Of a stretch of DNA of 54,369 bases, positions 44,148 through 54,369 are shown one piece after another (the stretch's first letter is position 1; each line of letters begins with the position of its first letter). A program made the translations under genes and the position numbers. The stretch spans positions 102,501 to 156,869 of the forward strand of contig NZ_AHMT02000044.1 of assembly GCF_000243815.2 (NCBI RefSeq). The letters are read 5' to 3'. Under the pieces are notes generated by a model. The model ran no database searches, was not told the DNA's origin, and saw only the letters and a list, made by a program, of their open reading frames with translations. The DNA comes from Leptospira alexanderi serovar Manhao 3 str. L 60. GTDB lineage: Bacteria; Spirochaetota; Leptospiria; Leptospirales; Leptospiraceae.

Positions 44148-44414
44148 TTAAATTTTTTTTAAACTTCGTTTGCTCTGTTTTTTATATGCCTTGTAGAGAA
44201 AATCCGGACAAACATCAAATCCGTTATCCCACTCAATTGAACCCGTTAGCGAATTAACCGTTACCTGCTCAAACGCTGGACGTTTTTTAAGTTCGGTTCC
44301 GATCGGTCCAAAAAGTTCTTTGGAAAGGTCATACATAAAATCTTCCCCCGAATCAAATTTAACTCGAACGGATAGGGAATCAAATTCCGGTTTTACGCTG
44401 ATAATTTTTTTCAT
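44148..44414 (-). CDS. DUF2442 protein (element B cargo)
   Basis: 88 residues with the DUF2442 landmarks: VRVKFDSGEDFMYDLS, GPIGTELKKRPAFEQV and the signature IEWDNGFDVCPDFLY. Usually encoded with a DUF4160 protein, as here (one base gap). The pair is thought to be a toxin-antitoxin-like module, with DUF2442 as the likely antitoxin. Absent from A. Confidence 0.8.
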   Translation of the reverse strand: MKKIISVKPEFDSLSVRVKFDSGEDFMYDLSKELFGPIGTELKKRPAFEQVTVNSLTGSIEWDNGFDVCPDFLYKAYKKQSKRSLKKI

Positions 44415-44415
44415 A

Positions 44416-44676
44416 CTAATCTAACGGCTTTATTTTGACAAGTGCTTCCCTTTTGGTAGCACGATCCCAATTTTTTTGCAATGCTTTTCGATTTTTAAAC
44501 ATCCATTCCAAAACCAATTTTTTCGCAACCTTCGGTAAATGTCCGTCCATGATTTTTACGTCCGCGATCCCGATCAACGCGGAATATTCGGCGTAATAGA
44601 CGTGAACATGCGGAGGATTATGATCTAAGTAGTTGATGTATATTTTAATTCCGTAGAATTCGCTGATTAAAGGCAT
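44416..44676 (-). CDS. DUF4160 protein (element B cargo)
   Basis: 86 residues from the ATG at 44676, which gives the family start MPLISEFYGIKIYI; an in-frame start at 44718 is less likely. DHNPPHVHVYYAEYSALI is the DUF4160 hallmark with its HxH pair. Candidate toxin of the module. It splits the Rep/transglutaminase intergenic region found uninterrupted in A. Confidence 0.8.
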   Translation of the reverse strand: MPLISEFYGIKIYINYLDHNPPHVHVYYAEYSALIGIADVKIMDGHLPKVAKKLVLEWMFKNRKALQKNWDRATKREALVKIKPLD

Positions 44677-44705
44677 TTTATTTCTCGTTTTCGTTTTTAG
44701 GGCTT

Positions 44706-44803
44706 GAACAGAACTCACTCAGGACTTGAACAAGACTCGAACAGAGCCACTTTTCAAACTGATAGAGCCTGAACAGGGCTTGAACAAGACCCGAATAGAG
44801 CCT
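44706..44803 (-). repeat. Array of nine 11-bp repeats (element B)
   Basis: Plus-strand units: GAACAGAACTC, ACTCAGGACTT, GAACAAGACTC, GAACAGAGCCA, CTTTTCAAACT (poor), GATAGAGCCT (10 bases), GAACAGGGCTT, GAACAAGACCC and GAATAGAGCCT. Consensus GAACAGRRCTY, different from A's GAAACTTTAGT, but with the same length, number and position directly after Rep. Confidence 0.8.
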
Positions 44804-44808
44804 ATTTT

Positions 44809-45960
44809 TTAGAATGGAACTTCGTTTTTCGGTTCTAAAACTTTCGGTTTTGATTTTTTCTCTAAAAATTCTTCTTTGAGTCTCTGGTATTTTTTATTCC
44901 GTTTTTGTTTTTCAGTCCCTTCCGCCTTTAAATCTTCGTAATAATCGTCCCCATACAAATCGGACATGAGTGATACCGCTCCAGAAACCTGGTTTCGTAA
45001 CCAGTTGTCGATTTCTTCAAGTCCAGTCTCGTGTTTCGGTAATCCGATCGGCTGTCCTTCGGCGGTTTTTAAAAATTGAGTCCACCAGCTACAAGGAATC
45101 CAAAAACGCTTTTCTTTTTCAGAAAGATAAAGATGTCCTAAATCATTTTTTTTCTGAATATAAGTAGGTTCCAAAAACTTAATATAGTAATATGCGGTTC
45201 TTGGGAAACTCCTGTCTTCGAATTTGGCGCGTCTTGGATCGGGAAAACTTTCGTTCGTATTCAGGATTTCACCGGTATCCGGATTTACATTCCAAGTCGG
45301 ATTACAATACTGATCGGCGGCGGGACCGGATAACTGAAACTCTAACCGGTTCCAAATCGGCCAAACACATTCAGGACCGACCTGCAACTTCTTGTCGTAG
45401 ATCCGAACAAATACACTACTTTTTCGCATCGCTCCGATATAAACCGTAAAGCCTTGTTTTCCAAGCTTTGGGTCTGTAAAAAACGATCCAGTTTTTATTT
45501 TCTCTCCCAAGGCTTCAAACTCACTGTATCCCCGAAAGCGGGTTAAAACTTCTTTTCGATCCAATTTTTCACAAATTAAATCTAAGTTTAAAAAACCGTC
45601 ATAATCATCTTGAGCCAGATCGATTCTCGTAAATCTTCCCTTTAATTGAACCGCTTCCTCAATTAACTTCGAAAGACCTTCTCCTGAAAGCCCTAAATTA
45701 AAAAGGGCCTTTGACGAAAGGGACACATAAATTTTTTGACTTCGCCTATTTGGAGAAAACGCACCGAATACGTCCCCGTTCGCCCGGAAGGTATGTGTGT
45801 GGCCGGTTTGATACCCCTTTTCTTCGATTTTTAGTTCTCCAAACGTATTCTTCAACCACGTCCAAGAAGGATCCGAATATTCTACGGTAAACGAAAGCCA
45901 GTCCACAAACGGACGTTTTAAAAAATCAGGAACGGAAGTTTTTGAGATAATCTCATTCAT
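44809..45960 (-). CDS. Rep_trans-type rolling-circle replication initiator (element B)
   Basis: 383 residues, about 70% identical to [23 protein letters not shown] and WNRLEFQL are kept, and the C-terminus again ends in VPF. Unlike A, the third acidic motif reads AQDD. A single in-frame start with an SD-like stretch follows the candidate origin. Confidence 0.85.
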   Translation of the reverse strand: MNEIISKTSVPDFLKRPFVDWLSFTVEYSDPSWTWLKNTFGELKIEEKGYQTGHTHTFRANGDVFGAFSPNRRSQKIYVSLSSKALFNLGLSGEGLSKLIEEAVQLKGRFTRIDLAQDDYDGFLNLDLICEKLDRKEVLTRFRGYSEFEALGEKIKTGSFFTDPKLGKQGFTVYIGAMRKSSVFVRIYDKKLQVGPECVWPIWNRLEFQLSGPAADQYCNPTWNVNPDTGEILNTNESFPDPRRAKFEDRSFPRTAYYYIKFLEPTYIQKKNDLGHLYLSEKEKRFWIPCSWWTQFLKTAEGQPIGLPKHETGLEEIDNWLRNQVSGAVSLMSDLYGDDYYEDLKAEGTEKQKRNKKYQRLKEEFLEKKSKPKVLEPKNEVPF

Positions 45961-46139
45961 TTTAGTTTTACCTTTTATTCTTTTGTTTTTATTGAAATTC
46001 CGTTAGCGGGGGGGTATTACTCTCCCCCCTCCACCCCGGAAAAATCCGGGCACAAAAAAACCGGAGGACGGTATTGTCCCCCGGTCTGCCTTTACGTGGG
46101 CCTTATTCCCTTAGCTTCCCAGCCATACAAATAAAGCCA
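45961..46139 (-). other. Candidate rolling-circle replication origin region (element B)
   Basis: Minus strand: the conserved GGCTGGGAAGCTAAGGGA box, the terminator hairpin, a CCGGA/TCCGG hairpin, and the G-stem (GGGGGG, AGAGTAATA, CCCCCC) followed by GCTAAC and an A-rich leader to Rep. Compare 21541-21719. Confidence 0.5.
46052..46085 (-). terminator. Rho-independent terminator after element B early operon
   Basis: Minus strand CCGGGGGAC, loop AATACC, GTCCTCCGG, then seven T. One pair differs from a perfect stem. Same position as 21594-21626. Confidence 0.85.
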
Positions 46140-46520
46140 TTAGTATGGAACCTCTTCCTGAGACGGTTTTTTCTCCATCGGTTCCGAATACAATACGTTA
46201 TAGTCCCCAGGTGTGGCCGGGTCCGGAAACAACGCAAAATTCAGCTTGCCCTCTAAGTGCAGGGGCGCCATTATCTCGCAAGAAAGATATTCTGTAGAGT
46301 TCTTAGATGTCTTTTTCCAAGCGGCTCCCACCTGATTCCGTGCGTAATAAACAAGGAAATCAGGCGCGGAGGCCCTGGCATCAGGCGCGTTTTTTTTAGA
46401 ATTTTCTCTCACGTAAAATTCCATCTTAGGCGAAAACGGAAAATTAATTTCAAGATTGAAAAATTTCTTTCCTTCCTTTTTATCTACCCTCTCCTCCATA
46501 CGTCCGACTGTTTTACTCAT
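46140..46520 (-). CDS. DUF736-family protein, candidate ssDNA-binding protein (element B)
   Basis: 126 residues. SAPDFLVYYARNQVGAAWKK, EYLSCEIMAP and KLNFALFPD show the DUF736 core. Ends in an acidic tail EEVPY. Overlaps the previous gene by eight bases. Confidence 0.7.
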   Translation of the reverse strand: MSKTVGRMEERVDKKEGKKFFNLEINFPFSPKMEFYVRENSKKNAPDARASAPDFLVYYARNQVGAAWKKTSKNSTEYLSCEIMAPLHLEGKLNFALFPDPATPGDYNVLYSEPMEKKPSQEEVPY

Positions 46521-46731
46521 TTCCTTTCACCTCTTCTCTGTTCGCATACCCCAGCGCCTTTTTCATTGCCTCTACGAGAGATATAAAATCACCCTCCTCC
46601 AAATAGAACAGGGCTGGTGTTTTGTCCGGTCGCGAAATATAAACCTCGTATTTTATTCCGTCCGTTTCTATGAGTCGTCTGATTGTCGTTCCTGTTGTTT
46701 CTGACATTTTTTCTCCTTTTGGTATATTCAT
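46513..46731 (-). CDS. Small early protein (element B), variable position
   Basis: 72 residues from 46731, or 64 from the ATG at 46707, which has a better SD (AAAGGAGAAAAA). Strand-rich start (IRRLIETDGIKYEVYI) and a helix with LVEAMKKALGYA. No close match in A. Confidence 0.5.
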   Translation of the reverse strand: MNIPKGEKMSETTGTTIRRLIETDGIKYEVYISRPDKTPALFYLEEGDFISLVEAMKKALGYANREEVKGNE

Positions 46732-46765
46732 TTTATTGAATGCTGCTCGGCTACCGCCGAGGGAT

Positions 46766-46963
46766 TTACAGGGCTCCCACTCCAGGCAGTCCGATTTTTT
46801 CGTGGATCACGCTCCATTCCGGTCGATACGCATCGGGTGAGACTAACGTGCAACAAAACACCGAATACAACTCCCGTTGCCAGTCCCGGCCATCGTTTTT
46901 AGGCGTATACCGTAAACGACGTAGACGCGTCCGTTGTGGATCGTAAACGCAAGGTTTAGCCAC
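46766..46963 (-). CDS. Small early protein (YDPQR...RYTPK family, element B)
   Basis: 65 residues from GTG 46963, which gives MAKPCVYDP aligned with MAHAYCYDP in A. The first eight bases overlap the previous gene. Confidence 0.5.
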   Translation of the reverse strand: MAKPCVYDPQRTRLRRLRYTPKNDGRDWQRELYSVFCCTLVSPDAYRPEWSVIHEKIGLPGVGAL

Positions 46964-47108
46964 TGTTCTCCGGAACCACTCCGGAGTTTTCAACTGCCGA
47001 TTGGATTTGTTCCACCATTGCCGGACTAATGATCCTCATGGATGCAACATCCAAAACGACCACCGTTTTATCCCGGAACACAATCGTAATCGATTCTATT
47101 TCATTCAT
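46956..47108 (-). CDS. Small early protein ([10 protein letters not shown] family, element B)
   Basis: 50 residues: ATG at 47108, stop at 46956. Strand pair [17 protein letters not shown] then [13 protein letters not shown], matching VVEQIQ in the A gene at 20471. Confidence 0.5.
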   Translation of the reverse strand: MNEIESITIVFRDKTVVVLDVASMRIISPAMVEQIQSAVENSGVVPENSG

Positions 47109-47111
47109 CAG

Positions 47112-47258
47112 TTATTCTCCTTTTGCTTCACGTAATGCAAAATTGATTTGTTCTCGTTGTTCAGCCGACAAATACTTTGAAAACAACGGATACAACGTTT
47201 CCAATACCGCAATCAACAACGAATTGCTGTATTCTAAATTTCTAATTCTCTCGTCCAT
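47112..47258 (-). CDS. 48-residue early protein (element B)
   Basis: Start overlaps the coiled-coil gene stop (TGATG). [26 protein letters not shown] then [15 protein letters not shown]; the same two-helix pattern as the 50-residue protein at 20315. Confidence 0.55.
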   Translation of the reverse strand: MDERIRNLEYSNSLLIAVLETLYPLFSKYLSAEQREQINFALREAKGE

Positions 47259-48061
47259 CACTTACCTCGATTGATTATTTCCATAATGCTGTTTGTTTGG
47301 CCACCGGTGGAAGGTGTTTGATTCATCAGGCCGGATGCCAATTGCATAATCTGGGCCATATCGATTCCACCGCTTCCGGTTGGTATATTCGGAACTTCTA
47401 ATCCGAGTGTTTTTCCGAGTAGAGATAATATGAGAGGATTTTCGAGGGCCTTAGTCAGATCAAAGCCTTCGGTCTGAGAACCGTTTTTGAGTTCCCCTTT
47501 GACTCGCGATTCAATCGCTCGCGTGAGTTTGGTCCGTTCCGCCTCTAACAAAATCTGATTGTTTTTCGTAATTTCGAGTTTGTATTCCCAGTCTTTGTTA
47601 ATTCGATCGATTTCATTTTTGTGTGATTCGTTGAGTCGTCTACTTTCCGCTTCGTATGCCGCGCGAAGTCCGTCCAGTTTCGTTTCCCACAATTGTCGTT
47701 CATTCTCATGCGAAATTTGATCCTGTTTTCGAAGTTCTAATAATATGCTTAAGTTTAAATCCTTCGGACTTTGAACCTCTACCGGTGGAGTAATTGATAT
47801 CTGATTTTGTGTTTCAAGCTCCTCTTTGAACGGGATACTGAATTCAAAATTCGAAAGAACCTTTTCCCCCTCACTCGTTACCTCAAATACTTCCGCTCTA
47901 TACGTTCCGGAGGGAAGGTTTCCGGGAATGGACAGCTTTTTAATCGAGAAAAACATTTCCGTCTTTATATTCAAAAATTCGATTCGATAACTGGACTCGG
48001 AACTCGTGCTCGTTGCCAGATTCGAGAGTGTTCGTCTCGCTGTTTTTAGATCCAGTGTCAT
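47258..48061 (-). CDS. Coiled-coil early protein (element B)
   Basis: 267 residues: beta domain with [17 protein letters not shown], charged coiled coil ([14 protein letters not shown] to TRAIESRVK) and C-terminal GLEVPNIP...EIINRGK. Starts at ATG within the previous stop. Confidence 0.6.
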   Translation of the reverse strand: MTLDLKTARRTLSNLATSTSSESSYRIEFLNIKTEMFFSIKKLSIPGNLPSGTYRAEVFEVTSEGEKVLSNFEFSIPFKEELETQNQISITPPVEVQSPKDLNLSILLELRKQDQISHENERQLWETKLDGLRAAYEAESRRLNESHKNEIDRINKDWEYKLEITKNNQILLEAERTKLTRAIESRVKGELKNGSQTEGFDLTKALENPLILSLLGKTLGLEVPNIPTGSGGIDMAQIMQLASGLMNQTPSTGGQTNSIMEIINRGK

Positions 48062-48240
48062 TGTTTCCCTCTAAACGGCCCTTCTGTCAGCGCTTTCGTA
48101 ATTGTTCTGGGAGTCAATTTTTTACCGTTACCTAAATACTTCTCAGAAAGTTTCTTGGATATATCCGTTTTGGTATATCCGCGTCGGGCCAACTCCTTAA
48201 CCTCCGCGACAAAATCGGTTGTTCGGATTATTTTAGGCAT
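48058..48240 (-). CDS. Small helix-turn-helix-like protein (element B)
   Basis: 60 residues with [24 protein letters not shown] and [14 protein letters not shown], the same HTH pattern as 19291-19482. Confidence 0.55.
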   Translation of the reverse strand: MPKIIRTTDFVAEVKELARRGYTKTDISKKLSEKYLGNGKKLTPRTITKALTEGPFRGKQ

Positions 48241-48484
48241 TCCGTTTTCCTCTTAACATATTGCAGACGTGTTTTTCGTTTTCGAAATGATAACGCTTAC
48301 ACTGCTCGCATAATATAAACTCGAATATTTCAGATTCATTATGTTTGTCACCTTGCGTTATATACGTTTGCAGTTCCGATGATACATTTCGAATTCCGTG
48401 CTCAAACTCTCGTTGGAATCTGTTTTTTACGATTCCAAAGAATTTGTTTAGTTCTTCCGTTATGATTTCGTCGAGATAACGCAT
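48233..48484 (-). CDS. Early protein with C-terminal Cys pair (element B)
   Basis: 83 residues; helical, with FILCEQCKRYHFENEKHVC in the last third, suggesting a zinc site (two Cys, two His and a further Cys), and a basic end RGKRNA. Overlaps both neighbours. Confidence 0.55.
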   Translation of the reverse strand: MRYLDEIITEELNKFFGIVKNRFQREFEHGIRNVSSELQTYITQGDKHNESEIFEFILCEQCKRYHFENEKHVCNMLRGKRNA

Positions 48485-48576
48485 TATTTATTCGCTCGTA
48501 TGTTCGCTACGTGATCGAGATAGAATAGTCCGAACGACACAGACGTTCCGATGAGTAGTATTAGAAATAGTTCCAT
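48484..48576 (-). CDS. 30-residue membrane miniprotein (element B)
   Basis: MELFLILLIGTSVSFGLFYL then DHVANIRANK. The hydrophobic helix is identical to that of 18970-19065. Stop overlaps the next start (TAATG). Confidence 0.6.
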   Translation of the reverse strand: MELFLILLIGTSVSFGLFYLDHVANIRANK

Positions 48577-48611
48577 AATAGATTCCGCTTTTATTTATGT
48601 CTCATTGTATA

Positions 48612-48818
48612 TTAAAAAAACTTAATTCTTCCCGGTGGTAAAAAACGATTCCGGTATCCGGTTGATATACACACTCTACAACGACCTGATTGATACAATA
48701 CCGTCGCACCACGTCCACAACCGGCGCACGTTTTGAGTTGAACCTGACTGCCGGCCGTTACCCCCGGAAGTCCTTTTGATTTGAGTTCGTTATTTAACTC
48801 ATCCACGAAGTCTTTCAT
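48612..48818 (-). CDS. Small zinc-ribbon-like protein (element B)
   Basis: 68 residues, CAGCG and CRVC, three changes from the A copy. The nucleotide identity between A and B is highest around this gene. Confidence 0.65.
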   Translation of the reverse strand: MKDFVDELNNELKSKGLPGVTAGSQVQLKTCAGCGRGATVLYQSGRCRVCISTGYRNRFLPPGRIKFF

Positions 48819-49000
48819 TTCCCCCTCCCTGCAATGAATCCGCATATTCCAGCGAGAAACATAGACGAATACCAGGATAACGATTCAAATAGCAACGCCC
48901 CGTCGTGCGGTTCCGGGTTTAGCGTTTCAATCCAAAACGAAATAAAAAATGCAACCGCCATTCCACAAAAAAGAAAAATCGAATATTTCAAATACTTCAT
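48815..49000 (-). CDS. Small two-helix membrane protein (element B)
   Basis: 61 residues; the second half is nearly identical to 18215-18400, the first helix differs. Four-base overlaps on both sides. Confidence 0.65.
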   Translation of the reverse strand: MKYLKYSIFLFCGMAVAFFISFWIETLNPEPHDGALLFESLSWYSSMFLAGICGFIAGRGK

Positions 49001-49371
49001 GCGGATATACGCTCCGATTCAGTGGTTTGTATTAATAAACGAACCACAGTTAATAACTTCTCCATGGCGGCCGTCCGTTCTGGATCTTGCAAAGTCGGAA
49101 TAATAACGTCCTGATCGATCGTATCTCTACCATTTGAAAAATGTAAATGCAGGGTTCCGATCGTATTGGGTAATGTGAATAAAAAAGCGCTCGGATTCGT
49201 TGAACAAATCGTAACCCGTCCGATCCCCGGACTCAACTCATGTGTTACGTCTTGGAATTGTTGAAACGTATTCAAAAATCCTTTTACACACATTGTCACT
49301 CGTTCCGACTCGAACGAGTGAGCATATACAGAAACCGGGCCGTGACTGAATTCGATAGAACGGATTTTCAT
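48997..49371 (-). CDS. Early beta-rich protein (MKIRSIEFSHGP family, element B)
   Basis: 124 residues with only about seven changes from 17844-18218. Unknown function. Confidence 0.65.
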   Translation of the reverse strand: MKIRSIEFSHGPVSVYAHSFESERVTMCVKGFLNTFQQFQDVTHELSPGIGRVTICSTNPSAFLFTLPNTIGTLHLHFSNGRDTIDQDVIIPTLQDPERTAAMEKLLTVVRLLIQTTESERISA

Positions 49372-49559
49372 TTTTTGATCTTCCCCTCGTTCAGAAATTT
49401 TTTTGCTCCCGCTAACGTTACCGGAAAATATTTATCAGGAAAAAACTCTGGGACTGTAACCCAGAGGCTTCGTGTTAATAGGTGCATAGATTGTTTGTTA
49501 TCTAAAATCAATTCCCCACCCGTTCGTAGAACCACTGAGTTTATGTTTACTCGTTTCAC
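49368..49559 (-). CDS. Small early protein (KRVNINSVV family, element B)
   Basis: 63 residues from GTG 49559, which overlaps the previous stop (GTGA). One residue shorter than the A copy and otherwise the same. Confidence 0.65.
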   Translation of the reverse strand: MKRVNINSVVLRTGGELILDNKQSMHLLTRSLWVTVPEFFPDKYFPVTLAGAKKFLNEGKIKK

Positions 49560-49780
49560 AGATATGAACTCCACTTTTTCGATCCGATAAATCTGTGAGC
49601 CATACAAAACGGGTTAGTTGAAAATCCATCGTGAATTTCTATTGCAGAAATAGGACGTCCCGGCTGTGTATTGAATATTCTCGTCGCTTTAAACTTTGCT
49701 CCCAGTAAACTCCGAGATTGTATTCTAAACGCTCGCACAAAGCCACTCAACTCTATGAAGTGAATAAAATATTCGTTCAT
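49556..49780 (-). CDS. Small early protein (MNEYFIHF family, element B)
   Basis: 74 residues. N- and C-termini as in 17426-17656, middle replaced (KFKATRIFNTQPGRPISAIEIHDG). ATGA overlap with the previous gene. Confidence 0.65.
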   Translation of the reverse strand: MNEYFIHFIELSGFVRAFRIQSRSLLGAKFKATRIFNTQPGRPISAIEIHDGFSTNPFCMAHRFIGSKKWSSYL

Positions 49781-50004
49781 CCCGCGGCCCTTGATGCGTG
49801 TTTCATTTTTTCTAATTTAGATTCAAGGTTTTTAAATAACTCGAATTCCGCTTCGGTTCGTTCCGCCAATTTTTTAAAAATAGCATCGTCACAAATAGCT
49901 TTCGATCTCATATAGCCATCAGCCTGCTCACGCAATTTTGTTCTTTTGTTCCAAACGAGATAACTCAACTCGCGCAATTCGTCGTATGTAAATTCCGTTT
50001 CCAT
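49777..50004 (-). CDS. Early helical protein, element B only
   Basis: 75 residues from ATG 50004; strongly helical and charged (FTYDELRELSYLVWNKRTKLREQ; FELFKNLESKLEKMK). No counterpart in A, where one 131-residue gene occupies this part. Coupled to the preceding gene by a one-base overlap. Confidence 0.55.
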   Translation of the reverse strand: METEFTYDELRELSYLVWNKRTKLREQADGYMRSKAICDDAIFKKLAERTEAEFELFKNLESKLEKMKHASRAAG

Positions 50005-50384
50005 TATCTTTTCCCCTTTGCTTTTGCTTCGTCCAGGTCTATGCAAAATTGGTAATACATAGTAACGGCGGTTTTTATAATTTCCTCTAAATTATCACGT
50101 GCGGATTTTCTAATGGAATTCCCAATTGCGTGGATGCTATCGGAATCGTTGAAGGTATCAATCGCATGGCGGCCGCGCCGAAAATTCTCCTGTATTTGTG
50201 ACGCTTGCGTAATGATGGACCCGATTTTGCCGGACCACCAATTTAGTTGTCCGGCCTTAAAATCGCCGTCGTCCCTACTCGCCAACTTTGACAGCGCATT
50301 GTCGCGGACTCGTTCAAACGAGTCGAGCATTTCAGAAAATTGTTCTGGGAGTGAGGTTTGTGAATTTTGTTTGGTTTTTGCCAT
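50004..50384 (-). CDS. First early protein of element B, unknown
   Basis: 126 residues from ATG 50384; a possible start at 50411 lacks an SD. Helical, with FSEMLDSFERVRDNALSKLA and an end rich in Lys. Not related by eye to the first early gene of A. It lies about 80 bases inside the dif-like site. Confidence 0.55.
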   Translation of the reverse strand: MAKTKQNSQTSLPEQFSEMLDSFERVRDNALSKLASRDDGDFKAGQLNWWSGKIGSIITQASQIQENFRRGRHAIDTFNDSDSIHAIGNSIRKSARDNLEEIIKTAVTMYYQFCIDLDEAKAKGKR

Positions 50385-50462
50385 TTCGTAGCATACTACA
50401 TGGAAATGCAAAATAGTGATAAATTTATTTAAAAAAAATCACTTTAATGTGAACATAATAGA

Positions 50463-50532
<70 letters not shown>

Positions 50533-50562
50533 TAATATCCATTACCGGAAGTTTCGTTTTGT

Positions 50563-50637
50563 TCACCGGTTTTTTGCAACCAGCGACCGTTTCTCAAGCC
50601 ATTCAATTTTATCCACCATAGCAGCTTCAATCGCATA
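50563..50637 (-). pseudogene. Truncated regulator gene (remnant E)
   Basis: The last 24 codons and stop of the regulator, identical to those at 33974. Cut at 50637 by the IS5-like element. Confidence 0.8.
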
Positions 50638-52753
<2,116 letters not shown>

Positions 52754-52826
52754 TAATAGGTGTTTATACGACATTCAGAGATTAATAGTTAGGCGCCATT
52801 TTAAAAATTCATAGAGGAACATACAT

Positions 52827-54005
52827 ATGACAATTTTAACGATTTTAATATTTCTGCTCGTAGCAATCTATTTAGGATACTTGCTAGTTAACAAAACTAA
52901 AGCATATAACGCGTTATATGAAAAATATAAAAATATTATCGATTTAGAAGCACATAAATCAAACGTCATTAAAGAAACTAATGATTCGATTTCAGAAAGA
53001 AATAGAACGCTGACTGAAATACAGATTCAAATAGATCAAATGAGGTCGGATTATTCGGCTAAAAGACAACTTTTAGAAGCGCTAATCCGTGAAATCGAAA
53101 TCTTTAATGAACAATCAGAAATTATTAGCTATGGAATATACAGTCCACATTTTGATTTTGATACTTCTGATCAATATAAAGAAAAACTATTGGCGGTTAG
53201 GGATTCCGGCAAGGAGATGATTAAATTAGAAAAAGCAGCATATTCAAGCACAACCTGGACAGTGAACGGGAGTAAAGCCGAAGGTAAAAAGCAAACAAAA
53301 CATTATATAAAACTGATGCTACGTGCTTTTAACGGCGAATGTGAAGCAATGATTTCTGATGTTCGTTGGAATAATATTCTAAAAATGGAAGAAAGATTAC
53401 TAAAAGTTTACGAGGCTATAAACAAATTAGGGGAAACGCACTCAATTCATATAACTAATGAATATTATAAATTAAAGTTGAACGAATTACGACTTACTCA
53501 TGAATATCAAGATAAAATTTATCAGGAAAAGCAAGAGCAGAAACGAATTCAAGAGCAAATTCGTGAAGAGGAGCGGTCTCAAAAAGAAATCGAAAAAGCG
53601 TTGAAAGATTCTGAAGATGAAGAAAAGCGTTACACAAAAGCCTTGGAGCAAGCGAAGAAAGAACTTGAAAAAGCACAAGGTGATCAATTACAAAAAATTC
53701 AATTGAAAATGGCTGAATTGCAGCGAGAATTAGAAGAAGCACAACAGCTAAAACAAAGGGCCCTTTCGATGGCGCAACAAACGAAAGCAGGCCATGTATA
53801 TGTAATTTCAAATATTGGTTCTTTTGGAGAAAGCGTATATAAAATTGGTATGACCCGACGACTTGAACCAATGGATAGAGTAAAAGAGTTAGGTGATGCC
53901 TCGGTTCCATTTGAATTTGATGTTCATGCAATTATTTATTCTGAAAATGCACCTGAACTTGAAAAATTGTTCCATAGGGAGTTCGATTTGAGAAAGGTTA
54001 ACTTA
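52827..54005 (+). pseudogene. DUF4041/GIY-YIG (T5orf172) nuclease, SNIPE-type anti-phage protein, 3' truncated
   Basis: Intact up to about residue 393, then IS-derived codons to a stop at 54110. N-terminal membrane helix (1-21), DUF4041-type region (about 90-240, with YGIYSPHFDFDTSDQYKEKL and ERLLKVYEAINKLG), coiled coil (about 245-315) and GIY-YIG-like domain (from about 323: GHVYVISN, SVYKIGMTRR, LEKLFHREF). This layout is that of SNIPE, a membrane nuclease that cuts phage DNA during injection. Only the last part of the nuclease domain is lost, so residual function is possible. Confidence 0.75.
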
Positions 54006-54369
54006 GAGCCGGTCTCAAAACTACCTATTAAAAAAGTTAAAAGCAATGATGGAGCTTGCGAGATAAAGAGATGCCAGATAATTTTCCGCTTTTCTATCCC
54101 AGCGAATTAGAATAGCTCTGAATCGATTGTGCCAACTGTTTGTTCTTTCAACGACCCAACGCCTCGGTTTTCCTTTATATTTGCCGATGAGAGGCTTCTC
54201 ACCTTTTTTCCGAATATGAGCTCGAATGTTTCTTTTCTTGATGAATGCTTCTATATCTTTGAAGTCATAACCTTTATCTAAACAAAGATGCTTCGGTTTT
54301 TTTCTTTTTCTTCCGGAAAAAACTAAGATTGAATTCAACGTATCTTTTACACCGCGTTTGTCATGAACG
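54006..54369 (-). mobile_element. IS427-group IS5-family element, partial at window edge
   Basis: Terminus GAGCCGGTCTCAAAACTACC at 54006 is typical of this group; the rest continues beyond the window. It interrupts the nuclease gene. Confidence 0.8.
54021..54368 (-). CDS. IS5-family transposase, C-terminal part (5' partial)
   Basis: About 115 residues visible, open to the window edge. CLDKGYDFKDIEAFIKKR (catalytic Asp), KKGEKPLIGKYKGKPRRWVVERTNSWHNRFRAILIRWDR (Glu in VVER) and YLASLYLASSIIAFN are hallmarks of the IS427 group DDE domain. Confidence 0.9.
   Translation of the reverse strand, partial: VHDKRGVKDTLNSILVFSGRKRKKPKHLCLDKGYDFKDIEAFIKKRNIRAHIRKKGEKPLIGKYKGKPRRWVVERTNSWHNRFRAILIRWDRKAENYLASLYLASSIIAFNFFNR

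Overview
The window looks like a pathogenic Leptospira replicon, most likely chromosome II. Moderate G+C, spirochaete-style lipoproteins with loose lipoboxes, a YbaB/EbfC protein and a haem-acquisition locus (HmuY-like lipoprotein, TonB-dependent receptor of the HbpA type, exporter-like MFS protein, HmuO haem oxygenase) point that way. Species is not assignable by eye.

Layout. 1-11.3 kb is ordinary chromosome: YbaB/EbfC (5' partial), two lipoprotein-like genes, the haem locus, a membrane-anchored SGNH-like protein and a multi-pass membrane gene broken at an A8 tract. 11.5-13.1 kb holds a 210-bp IS630 remnant abutting a decayed IS256-type element that lacks a target duplication. 13.1-50.5 kb is an array of related integrated elements: C (3' remnant, + strand, 13.1-16.9 kb), A (complete, + strand, 16.9-33.9 kb), D (one-gene remnant, 33.9-34.3 kb), B (complete, - strand, 34.3-50.5 kb) and E (158-bp remnant, 50.48-50.64 kb). 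50.6-54.4 kb holds an IS5-like remnant, a decayed IS630 copy, a DUF4041/GIY-YIG nuclease gene of the SNIPE anti-phage type cut short by an insertion, and an IS427-group IS5 element running off the window.

The array is the main discovery. A and B are collinear elements of about 16-17 kb. Each carries: 14-16 small translationally coupled early genes; a DUF736 protein; a structured candidate origin; a Rep_trans-type rolling-circle initiator; a transglutaminase-fold protein; a late operon of putative virion proteins rich in single C-terminal membrane anchors, including a Lys-rich small protein, beta-rich capsid-like proteins and a spike with a tail-collar domain; and a lysis set of two M15 peptidases plus a unimolecular-spanin candidate. 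I find no terminase, portal, tail tube, tape measure, Zot-like ATPase, packaging ATPase or integrase. This fits a tailless, probably membrane-containing phage replicating by rolling circle (PM2/FLiP-like in organisation), not a tailed or a filamentous phage. This is inference: no capsid fold is proven.

Each element end coincides with a 28-bp site resembling a bacterial dif site (11-bp arm, 6-bp spacer, 11-bp arm), so the elements probably integrate through host XerCD and accumulate in tandem. Cargo differs between copies: C carries a RelE-like toxin gene without an obvious start codon; A a HicB-like pair; B a Bor/Iss-like serum-resistance lipoprotein and a DUF4160/DUF2442 pair. The right end of each element encodes a small, probably ribbon-helix-helix regulator preceded by a near-perfect Shine-Dalgarno sequence. 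Both complete elements have arrays of 11-bp, helically phased repeats around the transglutaminase gene, with a different repeat sequence in each.
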